Positions 25,792-34,625 are shown, counted from the stretch's first letter. The stretch: 64,000 nt of DNA from Leuconostoc kimchii IMSNU 11154 (GCF_000092505.1 NC_014136.1:1132501-1196500); one strand, 5' to 3'. A program made the numbers and translations. The notes: generated by a model from the letters alone, not told the origin.

Positions 25792-26032
25792 TTTTACAAC
25801 CATAGTCCTTAATAATTATATTTTCCGGAAACCCAATGACCCAATGTTGATGACCAGCCGTTCAGTTAAATTGTTTGCTTAAAATGAGTAATTCTTTTGC
25901 TTCTAAAGGTATATTTTATGACAATTATACTAGTTTTTATCATATGTTGTGAATGTGCCGTTCAATAATTATTTTTTAAAAAGTAAAACCATGCTATATT
26001 AGTAAGGTTATTTATTTTTTAGGAGAATAGAA

Positions 26033-27544
26033 ATGATTAAGAAAGTTGTGCTTTTTGTTGTTGTGTTGAGTGGTGTGTTTGTGATGGATAATCATAAGGT
26101 TTTGGGAGATACGATGGGTGAATATAGTCAAAATTATCATTTGAATGCCAAATCAGGTTTTATGAATGATATTCAAAGTATTGTTTATGATGAAAAAACT
26201 CAGGAATATAAGTTCTACTATTTGCATAACAAGGATTTTAAGGTTGGTGGTAATGGCACGGAATGGGAAGCAGTGTCTACGAAAGATTTTGTACACTATA
26301 ATAGCTTAGGAACAGCTATCAAAAAGTATACGACACCCAATGGGGATATAGCCTCCGGAACGATTTATAAAGACTATGATAATACGTTAGGATTTGGTAA
26401 AGATGCGTTAATTAGCTACGTCACTAGCTATGGCGAAAAAGGGCAAACACAAAATATTTGGTTTTCTGTAGATAATGGGTTAACTTTTCAAGCTTATAAA
26501 AATAATCCCATCATGACACCTGATAATAAAGATGCTAATTTCAGAGATCCGTATGTTTTCAGATTAGATGGTACTTTTTATATGTATCTCGCTGAAGGTA
26601 ATAAAATTGGTGTTTACAACTCCAAAGATGGGATTCATTTTAATTACAAATCTGGTATTTATAATAAAATTGATCAATTAGGACTATTAGAGTGCCCTAA
26701 CTTATTCAAATTAAAAACAACAGATAGTCATGAAGACAAATGGGTCATGTTGTTTGGTGGTAATGGTTATCAACGTCAAGAGACCACAGGTACTTATTAC
26801 GTTGTCGGTAATCTAATTGATGGGGTCTTTCAACCAGAAACTGATGCCAGAAGAGTGGACGATGGTAGTGACTTTTATGGCGCCAAATTTATGCAAACCA
26901 ACAATCATCAATTACTTGGCTTAGGGTGGCTGGGTAGTTGGGACTATAATAAGCAAGTGAAAACCAATACCGGCAAGGTTGGTTCTATGAGTATGGCACG
27001 TGTCTTGTCATTAACGCAAAAAAATAACTATCGTTTAATAACAAATCAATTTTTAACTTCGACTTTATTTAAAAACAAAGTTGATGAGCAAACGGTCTAT
27101 ACAAAAGAGACCACAGCTGATGCTTTAGGGTATAAAACTGTTGTTGATAAAAATATACCATTGAAGAGTTTTGCATTAAATCTAAATACCGTCAAAGATA
27201 ACGAGGCTTTTCCGTCACATATACATATTGAAATTGACAATCAGGACAGTTTTTTCAAATTCGATTTGGATACAACTAATGGTTATTACATGGTCTCTAG
27301 AAACAGTACAAACATCAAAAATGAAGAAGATGCTTATGGCCATTATGCTAAAGCGCACGTGTCTAAAATAAATGCGGTCAATCAATTGAACGTGCAATTA
27401 TTTGTTGATGCAGGAAGTATTGAAATGTTTTTCCCTGAAACTGGAGAAACCTACTCATTAGCTAAGTTTTCTGAATCAGCAAACAATCATGTCACAGTCA
27501 AAGTAAACGGTGATACGAGAGTAGCTTATAGTGTACTCGAATAA
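26033..27544 (+). CDS. secreted GH32 fructan/levan hydrolase
   Basis: A 503-residue glycoside hydrolase family 32 enzyme with an N-terminal signal peptide (about 1-25). The nucleophile is D46 in FMND, replacing the canonical WMNDPNG. RDP is at 171-173 and the acid/base E220 lies in ECP. A beta-sandwich domain follows after about 340. It should cleave fructan, levan or sucrose outside the cell. No LPXTG or other anchor is present. AGGAGA precedes the ATG. No sucrose PTS or fructokinase is adjacent, so released fructose must be imported by systems elsewhere. Confidence 0.88.
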   Translation: MIKKVVLFVVVLSGVFVMDNHKVLGDTMGEYSQNYHLNAKSGFMNDIQSIVYDEKTQEYKFYYLHNKDFKVGGNGTEWEAVSTKDFVHYNSLGTAIKKYTTPNGDIASGTIYKDYDNTLGFGKDALISYVTSYGEKGQTQNIWFSVDNGLTFQAYKNNPIMTPDNKDANFRDPYVFRLDGTFYMYLAEGNKIGVYNSKDGIHFNYKSGIYNKIDQLGLLECPNLFKLKTTDSHEDKWVMLFGGNGYQRQETTGTYYVVGNLIDGVFQPETDARRVDDGSDFYGAKFMQTNNHQLLGLGWLGSWDYNKQVKTNTGKVGSMSMARVLSLTQKNNYRLITNQFLTSTLFKNKVDEQTVYTKETTADALGYKTVVDKNIPLKSFALNLNTVKDNEAFPSHIHIEIDNQDSFFKFDLDTTNGYYMVSRNSTNIKNEEDAYGHYAKAHVSKINAVNQLNVQLFVDAGSIEMFFPETGETYSLAKFSESANNHVTVKVNGDTRVAYSVLE

Positions 27545-27551
27545 AATAATT

Positions 27552-27589
27552 AAAAGCGCAAAATACGGGACAGTGTTTTGCGCTTTTTG
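27552..27589. terminator. terminator between GH32 and rgg
   Basis: AAAAGCGCAAAA (27552-27563) pairs with TTTTGCGCTTTT (27576-27587), serving both converging genes. Confidence 0.88.
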
Positions 27590-27607
27590 CTTGTTAAGCA
27601 GTCGGAG

Positions 27608-28507
27608 TTAGGAACACTGTGACTTTCGATATCGTTGGCTTAGAGGTAAATGGTAATGATAGATTTCGTTAAACACGATATAGTCATTATGTTGCAGCAT
27701 TTTTAGCATGTGTATAAATTCATAGCAATTAGCTTCGTCATTTTTTTGATCTGATCCTAAATAGAGAAAAATGACCAATCTAGCAAAATCCATAGTGAGC
27801 TTAGCCGTAAAATCGGTTATTGCACTGTAGTAAGAATTATCAGTAATTTTCCTAAAACTGTTTGAATCATAGTTGAAATTGGTGAGTTCAATTTGAACAT
27901 AATTCAGAACAATACTAGCGACGTTTTGTTCTATTATATAAGAATATTCTGTGAATTCTTTATATTTTTTATATAAATCATGAACCTTAGTCATACATTC
28001 GCGTAATTTTACTGGGTCTTTTCTAAAAATAAAAATACCATCAACAAATGCTCTTAATTCGAACACCGACCAATATTTAGTTTCGGTTAAATGTCTTTTT
28101 AATGGGTATGCAGGATCGACAGCCATTCTTAAAGGGTTATTGCCAATAATATATACCTTGATGTATGCAATAGCAGCGAGAATTTGACTTTCTAGAGATG
28201 GATCCTTTTTTAATGCAATATGTTTCTGCATTAACGTGGCTGTTTTCTTCATATTAGCATCACTGTCAATTTGGTTCAAAATGCTATTAAACTGATATTC
28301 GGAGTTATTATAGTGAATAAATTGAAATTCATTTGGAGAGACTTCTAATCTTTTGAGAATGGCAAATAGTTTTTCGGATTCAACACTGTTATGCCCATTT
28401 TCAAATCGTGATGCGAAATTTCTAGACACAATTCCCATATAAACTTCTTTTTGAGTGAGTTTTTTTTGTTTTCGAATTACTTTAATGGTGTCTCCAAGTG
28501 TTTTCAT
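27608..28507 (-). CDS. Rgg/GadR/MutR family transcriptional regulator
   Basis: A 299-residue regulator from the ATG at 28507. The N-terminal XRE-type HTH (about 5-58, LGDTIKVIRKQKKLTQKEVYMGIVSRN) is followed by an alpha-helical repeat domain typical of Rgg, which in streptococci binds small hydrophobic peptides. The open frame extends 105 codons upstream, but those are non-family residues overlapping the divergent gene. I found no short hydrophobic pheromone ORF with a ribosome site next to it. The divergent MFS gene is the likely target. Confidence 0.87.
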   Translation of the reverse strand: MKTLGDTIKVIRKQKKLTQKEVYMGIVSRNFASRFENGHNSVESEKLFAILKRLEVSPNEFQFIHYNNSEYQFNSILNQIDSDANMKKTATLMQKHIALKKDPSLESQILAAIAYIKVYIIGNNPLRMAVDPAYPLKRHLTETKYWSVFELRAFVDGIFIFRKDPVKLRECMTKVHDLYKKYKEFTEYSYIIEQNVASIVLNYVQIELTNFNYDSNSFRKITDNSYYSAITDFTAKLTMDFARLVIFLYLGSDQKNDEANCYEFIHMLKMLQHNDYIVFNEIYHYHLPLSQRYRKSQCS

Positions 28508-28619
28508 AATTCGTAGTTGTCTCCGCTTATATCCAATAACGTAAACTATACTACACATATTAATAAAATGTCTAGATATATTTGATGATAAATTGGAAAC
28601 AAGGAAAGGGCGTACGATA

Positions 28620-29828
28620 ATGTTCAATACAATTATAAAGACATCATTAATTAGCCTCGTTTTTAATTTATCGATAACCTCTTTAAATTTTTTTTTCGGA
28701 TTGTACTTTTTACAAATAACTCGGTCAGCTTTCATTTTTGGAACACTAACAATTATTGGACCATTGGTCAGCCTATTACTGACACCGATTATGACTAGAA
28801 TTGTAGACACAGTTGCACACAAAAAGATACTATTAACAGCTCAAATAGTTTCGTTAGTATTTCTTTTAGCTTATTGGGTCGTAGTTAGTGATCATTTAGA
28901 TGTTGGTACACTCGTATATGTCTATATTTTGATGATTATTATTCGGGTTAGTGAGGAATTATTTATCGTCACGTTAAAAGCGTCTACTACACAGTTGGTT
29001 GAAAAGCACAAATATCAAAGACTGAATGCATCAGTCCAGTCCGCTACTTCGGTTGCAAATATTCTTGGTCCTATTGTAGGAGGACTAGCATTTAGCTTAC
29101 TCACACTGCCATTCTTTGTTTTTCTAATAATTATTCTAGTTGGTGTGTCAATCTTATCCACCAGTACGTTAAAACTAGATCCGTTACATAGGATAGCAGC
29201 CACTGGCAAAAATTCCTTTTTGTTGGTTATAAAATTTATTAAAGGCCGGCCAGAAATTTTATCTCTTGTTATTATTGCGATGTTTATCAACTTATTCGCC
29301 TCAGCCATAACGATTGGTTTACCTGTACTTGTTATTAACCAATTGTCTCTGTCAAAATTAGTTTACAGTTTTTTGGAAAGTTTAACTAGCGTTGCAATGG
29401 TAGTAGGTGGCATCATATTGACTATTCACACCATTAAAGATAACTTAAAAATTATGTATCAGTCAATGTTTTACTTTACTATAATCATTATTTTGTTCGG
29501 GTTTCCAGAATTAATAACACATAGTGATTTAATAATTATTGGACTTCTAGGGGGATTAGTAGTTGCTTTCGGACTGATAGTCGTATTTGCTAATACAGCA
29601 ATGACAACTTATTTACAAATGGAAGTGCCAGAAAATAAGCAGGGTGGTGTTTATTCAATCATCAATGCGGTTTCTCAACTGTTTGTCCCTCTGGGAGGAT
29701 TATGTTACGGTCTCTTGTTTGATCATTTTGAAAGTTACCAAGTGTTTATTTCATCTGGATTTTTAGCCTTGGTTATTATAATTGGATTATTACTACTGAC
29801 GAAAAAAAGGATTATTAAAAGGATATAA
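28620..29828 (+). CDS. MFS transporter divergent to rgg
   Basis: A 402-residue MFS protein with about 12 membrane segments, of the MFS_3 (EntS/macrolide-efflux-like) type. The start is the ATG at 28620 with AAGGAAAGGG upstream; the in-frame TTG at 28593 overlaps rgg regulatory DNA and is rejected. It may export a peptide or drug under Rgg control. No clear terminator follows; the next 1.2 kb holds mobile debris and a toxin locus. Confidence 0.85.
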   Translation: MFNTIIKTSLISLVFNLSITSLNFFFGLYFLQITRSAFIFGTLTIIGPLVSLLLTPIMTRIVDTVAHKKILLTAQIVSLVFLLAYWVVVSDHLDVGTLVYVYILMIIIRVSEELFIVTLKASTTQLVEKHKYQRLNASVQSATSVANILGPIVGGLAFSLLTLPFFVFLIIILVGVSILSTSTLKLDPLHRIAATGKNSFLLVIKFIKGRPEILSLVIIAMFINLFASAITIGLPVLVINQLSLSKLVYSFLESLTSVAMVVGGIILTIHTIKDNLKIMYQSMFYFTIIIILFGFPELITHSDLIIIGLLGGLVVAFGLIVVFANTAMTTYLQMEVPENKQGGVYSIINAVSQLFVPLGGLCYGLLFDHFESYQVFISSGFLALVIIIGLLLLTKKRIIKRI

Positions 29829-30108
29829 TGGTGCTAGTCTAAAAACAGTAACGCATAAAAGTCACACCGCCCCCTCAAAATCCTATACAGATGACAATTT
29901 AAAAGACTTGAAAAGCGTGCCTTGAAAGCTGAATTAGAGTTGGATATCTTAAAAAAATCAGATTTAGTCCAATTCATTGCAGGTTGGTATAATCGCAAAC
30001 GTATTCACGGGCAATTCCAGTGGCCTTTGAGCAACAATAGCTAGTCAAAGTAGAATGTACGTCCAGTTTACTGGCTAGTCTCGCGTCATATAGTAGTGTG
30101 GTGCTAGT
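29829..30108. repeat. 10-bp direct repeats flanking the IS remnant
   Basis: TGGTGCTAGT occurs at 29829-29838 and at 30099-30108, on either side of the IS3-family relic. Ten bases is longer than the usual 3-5 base IS3 target duplication, so they may reflect deletion or recombination instead. Confidence 0.45.
29895..30044 (+). pseudogene. IS3-family transposase remnant (OrfA-OrfB deletion fusion)
   Basis: One frame reads FKRLEKRALKAELELDILKKS, the end of an IS150-like OrfA, and continues directly with DLVQFIAGWYNRKRIHG, the C-terminal part of the DDE transposase OrfB, before a stop. Everything between, including all catalytic residues, is missing. There is no start codon. This is a dead insertion-sequence scar. 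Confidence 0.75.
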
Positions 30109-30185
30109 TCTTTTTGTGTCAGTGTGCCAGAAAAATAGTCTTCTACGACTGCTACCTTCAGTTTTTTTTTGTATATAAATTAGGG

Positions 30186-30191
30186 TATAAT
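30186..30191 (+). promoter_or_regulatory. -10 element of the toxin mRNA
   Basis: TATAAT preceded by GGG, with only a T-rich -35 region (30162-30170). The predicted start near 30198 gives a leader of about 80 nt that contains an overlapping 41-codon ORF (30237-30362) in another frame with its own AAGGTGG site. Confidence 0.5.
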
Positions 30192-30276
30192 AATGTATGG
30201 TTGTTGTGTGGTAGCCGCTGAAAGGTGGTGGTGCTTATGGTTTATCCATGTGTGTTGCTACTAGAAAGGTGGCACA

Positions 30277-30378
30277 ATGTCAGGTTACGAAGTAACTATG
30301 ATTGTGTTAGGCTCTTTGAGTTTAATGCTATCAATGTTGGCATTTGTTGTTGTATTGGTTAAAAGTATTAAAAAATAA
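30277..30378 (+). CDS. Hol-Tox-like type I toxin peptide, 33 residues
   Basis: A small ORF with a clear ribosome site (AAAGGTGG at 30265-30272). It encodes MSGYEVTMIVLG, one hydrophobic helix (about residues 8-28) and a basic end KSIKK. Size and layout match putative holin-like toxins (Fst/TxpA/Hol-Tox type I toxins), which insert in the membrane when overproduced. A convergent antisense promoter and a shared terminator lie just downstream, as expected of a type I pair. Function is inferred. Confidence 0.7.
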   Translation: MSGYEVTMIVLGSLSLMLSMLAFVVVLVKSIKK

Positions 30379-30386
30379 TCAATAAA

Positions 30387-30428
30387 AAAACAGCCACAAT
30401 TGAATTTGACCGTTCAAGGCTGTTTCTT
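30387..30428. terminator. bidirectional terminator shared by toxin mRNA and antisense RNA
   Basis: AAACAGCC and GGCTGTTT with an inner TTGAA/TTCAA stem form a strong hairpin flanked by A and T runs, lying between the converging toxin and antisense transcripts. Confidence 0.8.
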
Positions 30429-30497
30429 TATTGAAATAAGTAGTGGCGGTTATCTCAAGACAACCATGGGACTAGTTAGCGCTAGTCCTTTTATGTG
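30388..30497 (-). ncRNA. candidate antitoxin antisense RNA
   Basis: On the minus strand TTGATG (30532-30527), an 18-bp spacer and TATAAT (30508-30503) predict a transcript from about 30497. It would run through the shared terminator near 30388, giving about 110 nt complementary to the 3' part of the toxin transcript. This is the classic arrangement of Fst/Hol-Tox antitoxin RNAs. Confidence 0.6.
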
Positions 30498-30875
30498 TCT
30501 TTATTATAACATATTCGCAACTTTTTCATCAAGTAATTGCGCAATAAATTGCTAGACCAGTCAAGGTTAACGTAATGTACATTATCGAAATTAATGGTTT
30601 ATCAAGGCTTCAAGAACCTAAATTTTATCTTGTGAAATATAAAACCTAACAATGCTGTTTTAAATCCATTTTTACACTTTACAAATCACCTGATTTATCA
30701 GATTTCACAAAATAAAATACGTGTCTGATTTATTGACGTAGATCTGCTATAGCTAAGTCTGTTTTTTTGGAAATCATTTCAGAAAATTAGTGACTATAAA
30801 AAGTGGCGTAAATGACATGAGCTTATGGAAATATTTTTTTCTTAAATATGCGTTCTAATGACTTTATGAAATGTG

Positions 30876-30927
30876 AAGGGATCCAAGAAAGTTAGATTTG
30901 TGTCTAACTTTCTTGGATCCCTTTTAT
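30876..30927 (+). terminator. orphan strong terminator, possible end of an unidentified small RNA
   Basis: 21-base perfect arms (30876-30896 and 30903-30923) with a 6-base loop and TTTTATT on the plus side. No ORF ends upstream on this strand. The stretch 30533-30875 shows no convincing gene, only AT-rich DNA; an sRNA or a decayed gene may end here. Confidence 0.6.
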
Positions 30928-31048
30928 TGTGACAAGATATTGATTTTCAACATGTAGCGATATAAAAACAACAGATGTCAACGACAAAGCCAATTATTAT
31001 GCGTATCAATCTATACCACATCTAACTATATTGTATGCGAAGAAAATA

Positions 31049-31078
31049 TTGACAAATAATAAAAAATTAGCGTATGCT
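31049..31078 (+). promoter_or_regulatory. promoter of arsR-type gene 1 (leaderless geometry)
   Basis: TTGACA (31049-31054), an 18-bp spacer and TATGCT (31073-31078). Only six bases (TGTTTC) separate the -10 from the ATG at 31085, so transcription should begin at or within a base or two of the start codon. Confidence 0.65.
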
Positions 31079-31084
31079 TGTTTC

Positions 31085-31369
31085 ATGACATTAGAACAAA
31101 CAGATTTACAGAGAACAGAGATTTTCAAAGTCCTTTCAGATATTAATCGCTTGCGCATTATCCGGGTTTTGCATCATGCCCAACGTGAAATGACTTGCGG
31201 AGAGATTGGTGAAAAATTAAATATTAGTAAGTCTACAGTATCATATCATTTTAAAATGTTGCGTCAGGTAGGTTTAACGAATACTAGGAGAGCATCGCAA
31301 AGTAAGTATTTATCGCTGAATGATCATACCTTTAACAATTTTTTACCAGGATTTTTGGATTCACTTTGA
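31085..31369 (+). CDS. ArsR-family regulator 1
   Basis: A 94-residue winged-helix repressor starting MTLEQTDLQRTEIF. The HTH (EIGEKLNISKSTVSYHFKMLRQVGL) is typical of ArsR. The metal-binding ELCVCDL helix is replaced by REMTCGEIGEKL, so it probably does not sense classical metals. The upstream TTG (31031) lies before the promoter and is rejected. It is a paralogue of the ArsR at 57735 and likewise precedes a DHA2 pump. Confidence 0.85.
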   Translation: MTLEQTDLQRTEIFKVLSDINRLRIIRVLHHAQREMTCGEIGEKLNISKSTVSYHFKMLRQVGLTNTRRASQSKYLSLNDHTFNNFLPGFLDSL

Positions 31370-31450
31370 ATCTTTTTATTTTTAACTATTAGTTCTAATA
31401 TTATAAAACAATCGAATAAATAACAAAGCACATTGATTTGGGGAGAGAAC

Positions 31451-32926
31451 TTGATACAAGAAAATAGAACAACAAACAATAAAAATTTTATTATGATGGC
31501 TATCTTGATTGCAACGTTCATGACTTCGATTGAAACGACAATTATAACGACCGCATTGCCAACAATTGTCAGCCAACTCAATGGCATATCACTACAAAGT
31601 TGGGTATTTGCTACATATCTGTTACTGACAGCAGTCACGACACCTATTTATGGCAAATTTGCTGATCGAATTGGCAGAAAACCAGTATTTTTAACTGGTC
31701 TCATTATTTTTACAATTGGATCGTTTTTGTGTGGCGTATCAAACAACATGACTATACTAATCATATTTAGAGCTTTGCAAGGTATTGGTGCCGGTGCAAT
31801 CATGCCTATTACGTTCACAATGATTGCAGATTTGTTCGACTATCAGAAACGATCAAAAATGTTGGCTATGAATAACACAGCTTGGGGGATATCAGCACTG
31901 TTAGGACCCTTGTTGGGTGGCTATATTGTTGATAAATTAAGTTGGCATTGGGTGTTTTTTATCAATGTACCAATTGGCATTCTTGTGATCTTAATCATTT
32001 CATTTAAATATAAGGAGAAGCGAAAAAAACATATCAAAAGGCCCTTAGATATTAAAGGTATTTTATCCTTATCAGGTCTTCTGATACTGGTTTTAACTTT
32101 TTTCCAAACATTAAGTCAGGCCAATGTTTCATCGATTCAAATGTTGGTTATTTTATTCCTAATTGTTATGTTTGTTATAGCGTTTATTATTTTCGAACGG
32201 CAGGCAAGTGACCCAATTATACCGTTCACGTTATTTCATAACAGGCTGTTTTCAATTCAAATCACGACAGCTTTATTGTTAAGTGCGATTCAAATAGGTT
32301 TTCAAACGTATTTTCCGATGTGGTTACAGAGTATTTATAAAACAACAGCCACTGTTGCTGGGTTATCGGTATCACCTAGTCCGATATTTTGGTTACTATC
32401 TTCTTTTTTTGTCGGCACACTTGTTAAACGTCGGTCACCAAAATATATTACTTTACCACTCATTGCATTGATGATGGTAGCCTATTTACCGCTTCTTTTT
32501 ATTGATAGTCGCTTCAACCAGACAATTTTCTTTGTTATTTCTGGCATAACAGGCGTGACGTTAGGCATAACGATAACAATGAACACACTTGTTGCTCAGA
32601 GAATTGTTCCCGAAGAAAGTTTAGGCACTGCTTCATCAATGATCACTTTAGGTAGAACGCTAGGACAGACATTAGCTGCAGGGACTTTTGGTTTAGTATT
32701 CAATATGAGTTTAAATTCGGGATTAAAGAAACATGCCACTGTTGATCAGAATATGATTGATCAGTCTATAAAAGGCGTGTATCAATCGCCATCGATTGCA
32801 GATGAGGACACAATCAATCAAATCATCTTAACAGGCATGCATACAGTATTCAGTGTCGCGCTCATACTGTTTGTCATCGTTTTGATTGTTAATTTAGCAG
32901 ATCGAAATCGGGAAGTAATTAAGTGA
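31451..32926 (+). CDS. DHA2-family (14-TM) MFS drug transporter
   Basis: A 491-residue EmrB/QacA-type pump with about 14 membrane segments. Motif A GKFADRIGRKPVFLTG, motif C GPLLGGYIVDKLSWHWVFFINVPIG and motif D1 TTIITTALPTI are clear. The TTG at 31451 has GGGGAGAG upstream; the annotatable TTG at 31433 overlaps that site. Proton-coupled efflux of toxic organics is the family role. It is probably repressed by ArsR-type protein 1, 81 bases upstream. Confidence 0.88.
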   Translation: MIQENRTTNNKNFIMMAILIATFMTSIETTIITTALPTIVSQLNGISLQSWVFATYLLLTAVTTPIYGKFADRIGRKPVFLTGLIIFTIGSFLCGVSNNMTILIIFRALQGIGAGAIMPITFTMIADLFDYQKRSKMLAMNNTAWGISALLGPLLGGYIVDKLSWHWVFFINVPIGILVILIISFKYKEKRKKHIKRPLDIKGILSLSGLLILVLTFFQTLSQANVSSIQMLVILFLIVMFVIAFIIFERQASDPIIPFTLFHNRLFSIQITTALLLSAIQIGFQTYFPMWLQSIYKTTATVAGLSVSPSPIFWLLSSFFVGTLVKRRSPKYITLPLIALMMVAYLPLLFIDSRFNQTIFFVISGITGVTLGITITMNTLVAQRIVPEESLGTASSMITLGRTLGQTLAAGTFGLVFNMSLNSGLKKHATVDQNMIDQSIKGVYQSPSIADEDTINQIILTGMHTVFSVALILFVIVLIVNLADRNREVIK

Positions 32927-33098
32927 CGAATAATTGTTTGTCATCGAAAATCTAGTCATTTCAAAATAATTGAGTAAAAGAGTGGCATTTGGCTAAATCA
33001 TGTGCATTGACGCAATTTTATACCTAACTTACCCCACCAACCCCAAAGCTAATTCATGTAACTTCACCCAAAGCGGTTTATACTATAGGTAACGTGAG

Positions 33099-33122
33099 CG
33101 TTAAACGGTTTTGTGTTTAGCG
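33099..33122. promoter_or_regulatory. weak inverted repeat upstream of the flavoprotein gene
   Basis: CGTTAAAC and GTTTAGCG (7 of 8 complementary, 8-base spacer), just downstream of a TATACT at 33080-33085. Possible operator; nothing else is visible in 32927-33154. Confidence 0.3.
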
Positions 33123-33154
33123 TGAGTTCTTAGTATGCCATTGGAGGTTAATGA

Positions 33155-34486
33155 ATGACAAAGCAATATGATTATGATGTGTTATATCTTGGTAGTGGGC
33201 ATGGTACGTTTGACGGGGCGATTCCGTTGGCACAATCGGGTGTCAAGGTTGGCATCATTGAAGCTGATATGATTGGTGGCACGTGTCCTAACTATGGTTG
33301 CAATGCTAAAATCACACTTGATGCACCTGTAACATTAACGCGAGCAGCCGAGCGCCTATCGGGTATTGTTCAGGGAAATCTGACAATTGATTGGACGCAG
33401 AATGAGGCTCATAAGGAAGCGGTCATTAATGAGTTGCCGGATATGATTGGTGGGTTATTAGATCAGTCTGGTATCGACGTGATTCACGGACGTGGCGTTT
33501 TTGAAGATAATCATACAATCATTGTTGACGGTAAGGCAGTAACTGCTGACAAGATTGTCATTTCGACTGGGTTACGTCCGCATCGTTTGGATATTCCTGG
33601 TACGGAATTGGCACATGACAGTCGTGATTTCATGGCATTGAAGACTTTGCCACAAAAGATAGCCATTATTGGCTCGGGTTATATTAGCATGGAATTTGCG
33701 ACCATTGCGAATGCAGCTGGTGCTGAGATTACTGTGCTCATGCATGGCGACCGTGCATTACGACAATTTCACGCGCCTTATGTTGACAAAGTCGTGACCG
33801 ACTTAGAGCAACGCAATGTCACGTTTGTGCCAAATGCTGATGTCACTGCCTTTGAAAAACATGGGGATCAAACGCAAGTGACATATAGCGATGGTCAGTC
33901 TTTGTTAGTTGACTGGGTGTTGGATGCTTCAGGGCGAATCCCCAATGTAGAAAACATTGGTTTAGAAACAATTGGCGTCACTTATAATCAATCAGGTATT
34001 CCTGTCAATGATTATCTGCAGACAAACGTTGATAACATTTATGCATCAGGGGATGTGCTTGATAAAACGCAACCTAAGTTAACACCAACAGCTATTTTTG
34101 AATCGACGTATCTTTTCAAACAATTCTCTGGTCAAACAAAATCGCCAATTCAGTATCCTGTTGTACCCTCAGTTGTCTTTACGTCACCAAGAATTGCGCA
34201 AGCAGGGGTTTTGGTAGCAGATGCTGAACAAGGGGATTATGAGGTGCAACAGACCGACCTCACCAAAGATTGGTATCGTCAAGTTGACAACGAAACGATT
34301 GCTGATAACACGTTGATTTTTGACAAGCAACATCATTTGATCGGTGTGACTGAAGTCAGCGAACAAGCTGAAAATGTCGTTAATACGTTATTACCAGCCA
34401 TTGAATTTAAGTTTGGACCAGATGAAATTGGTCGATTAATTCATTTATTCCCATCGATTAGTATGGCAACTTGGGGGCAGTTATAA
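33155..34486 (+). CDS. FAD-dependent disulfide-reductase-like oxidoreductase
   Basis: A 443-residue two-dinucleotide-binding-domain flavoprotein. FAD motif YLGSGHGTFDGA is near 11-22, the redox pair C44/C49 is in GGTCPNYGCNAK, the NAD(P) motif IIGSGYISME is near 170 and YASGDV near 290. It belongs with glutathione, mercuric or dihydrolipoamide reductases. The dimer-domain motif HxHPTxxE is replaced by HLFPSIS near the C-terminus, so the catalytic His-Glu pair is missing. Substrate unknown; possibly a low-molecular-weight disulfide or quinone. GGAGG precedes the ATG. Confidence 0.85.
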   Translation: MTKQYDYDVLYLGSGHGTFDGAIPLAQSGVKVGIIEADMIGGTCPNYGCNAKITLDAPVTLTRAAERLSGIVQGNLTIDWTQNEAHKEAVINELPDMIGGLLDQSGIDVIHGRGVFEDNHTIIVDGKAVTADKIVISTGLRPHRLDIPGTELAHDSRDFMALKTLPQKIAIIGSGYISMEFATIANAAGAEITVLMHGDRALRQFHAPYVDKVVTDLEQRNVTFVPNADVTAFEKHGDQTQVTYSDGQSLLVDWVLDASGRIPNVENIGLETIGVTYNQSGIPVNDYLQTNVDNIYASGDVLDKTQPKLTPTAIFESTYLFKQFSGQTKSPIQYPVVPSVVFTSPRIAQAGVLVADAEQGDYEVQQTDLTKDWYRQVDNETIADNTLIFDKQHHLIGVTEVSEQAENVVNTLLPAIEFKFGPDEIGRLIHLFPSISMATWGQL

Positions 34487-34625
34487 TATGAACCGACAGG
34501 CGTGGCTTTTGTCGCGCTTTTTTGTTGCTGTGCTGATTTGTGTGACAATCAATTTCTTTGAGTGGTCATCGACCAATATGCATCTCGTGTATAATAAAAG
34601 TAACAAACAGATGGAGGTTATTTTG

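Noticed and set aside
28508..28619. Short hydrophobic pheromone gene for Rgg
   Set aside because: The only ATG (about 28569) opens a five-codon frame with no ribosome site; nothing hydrophobic of 15-30 codons is present.
28508..28822. 105-codon N-terminal extension of the Rgg regulator
   Set aside because: Runs antisense through the start of the divergent MFS gene and the shared promoter; Rgg proteins begin at the HTH, which starts at the ATG at 28507.
30533..30875. Possible CRISPR, tracr-like RNA or tRNA in the AT-rich gap
   Set aside because: No regularly spaced repeats and no cloverleaf; only the orphan terminator at its end is convincing.
34488..34625. 46-codon extension of the long PadR regulator
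   Set aside because: The promoter-like TGTATAAT and the GGAGG ribosome site lie inside it; PadR homology starts at 34626.
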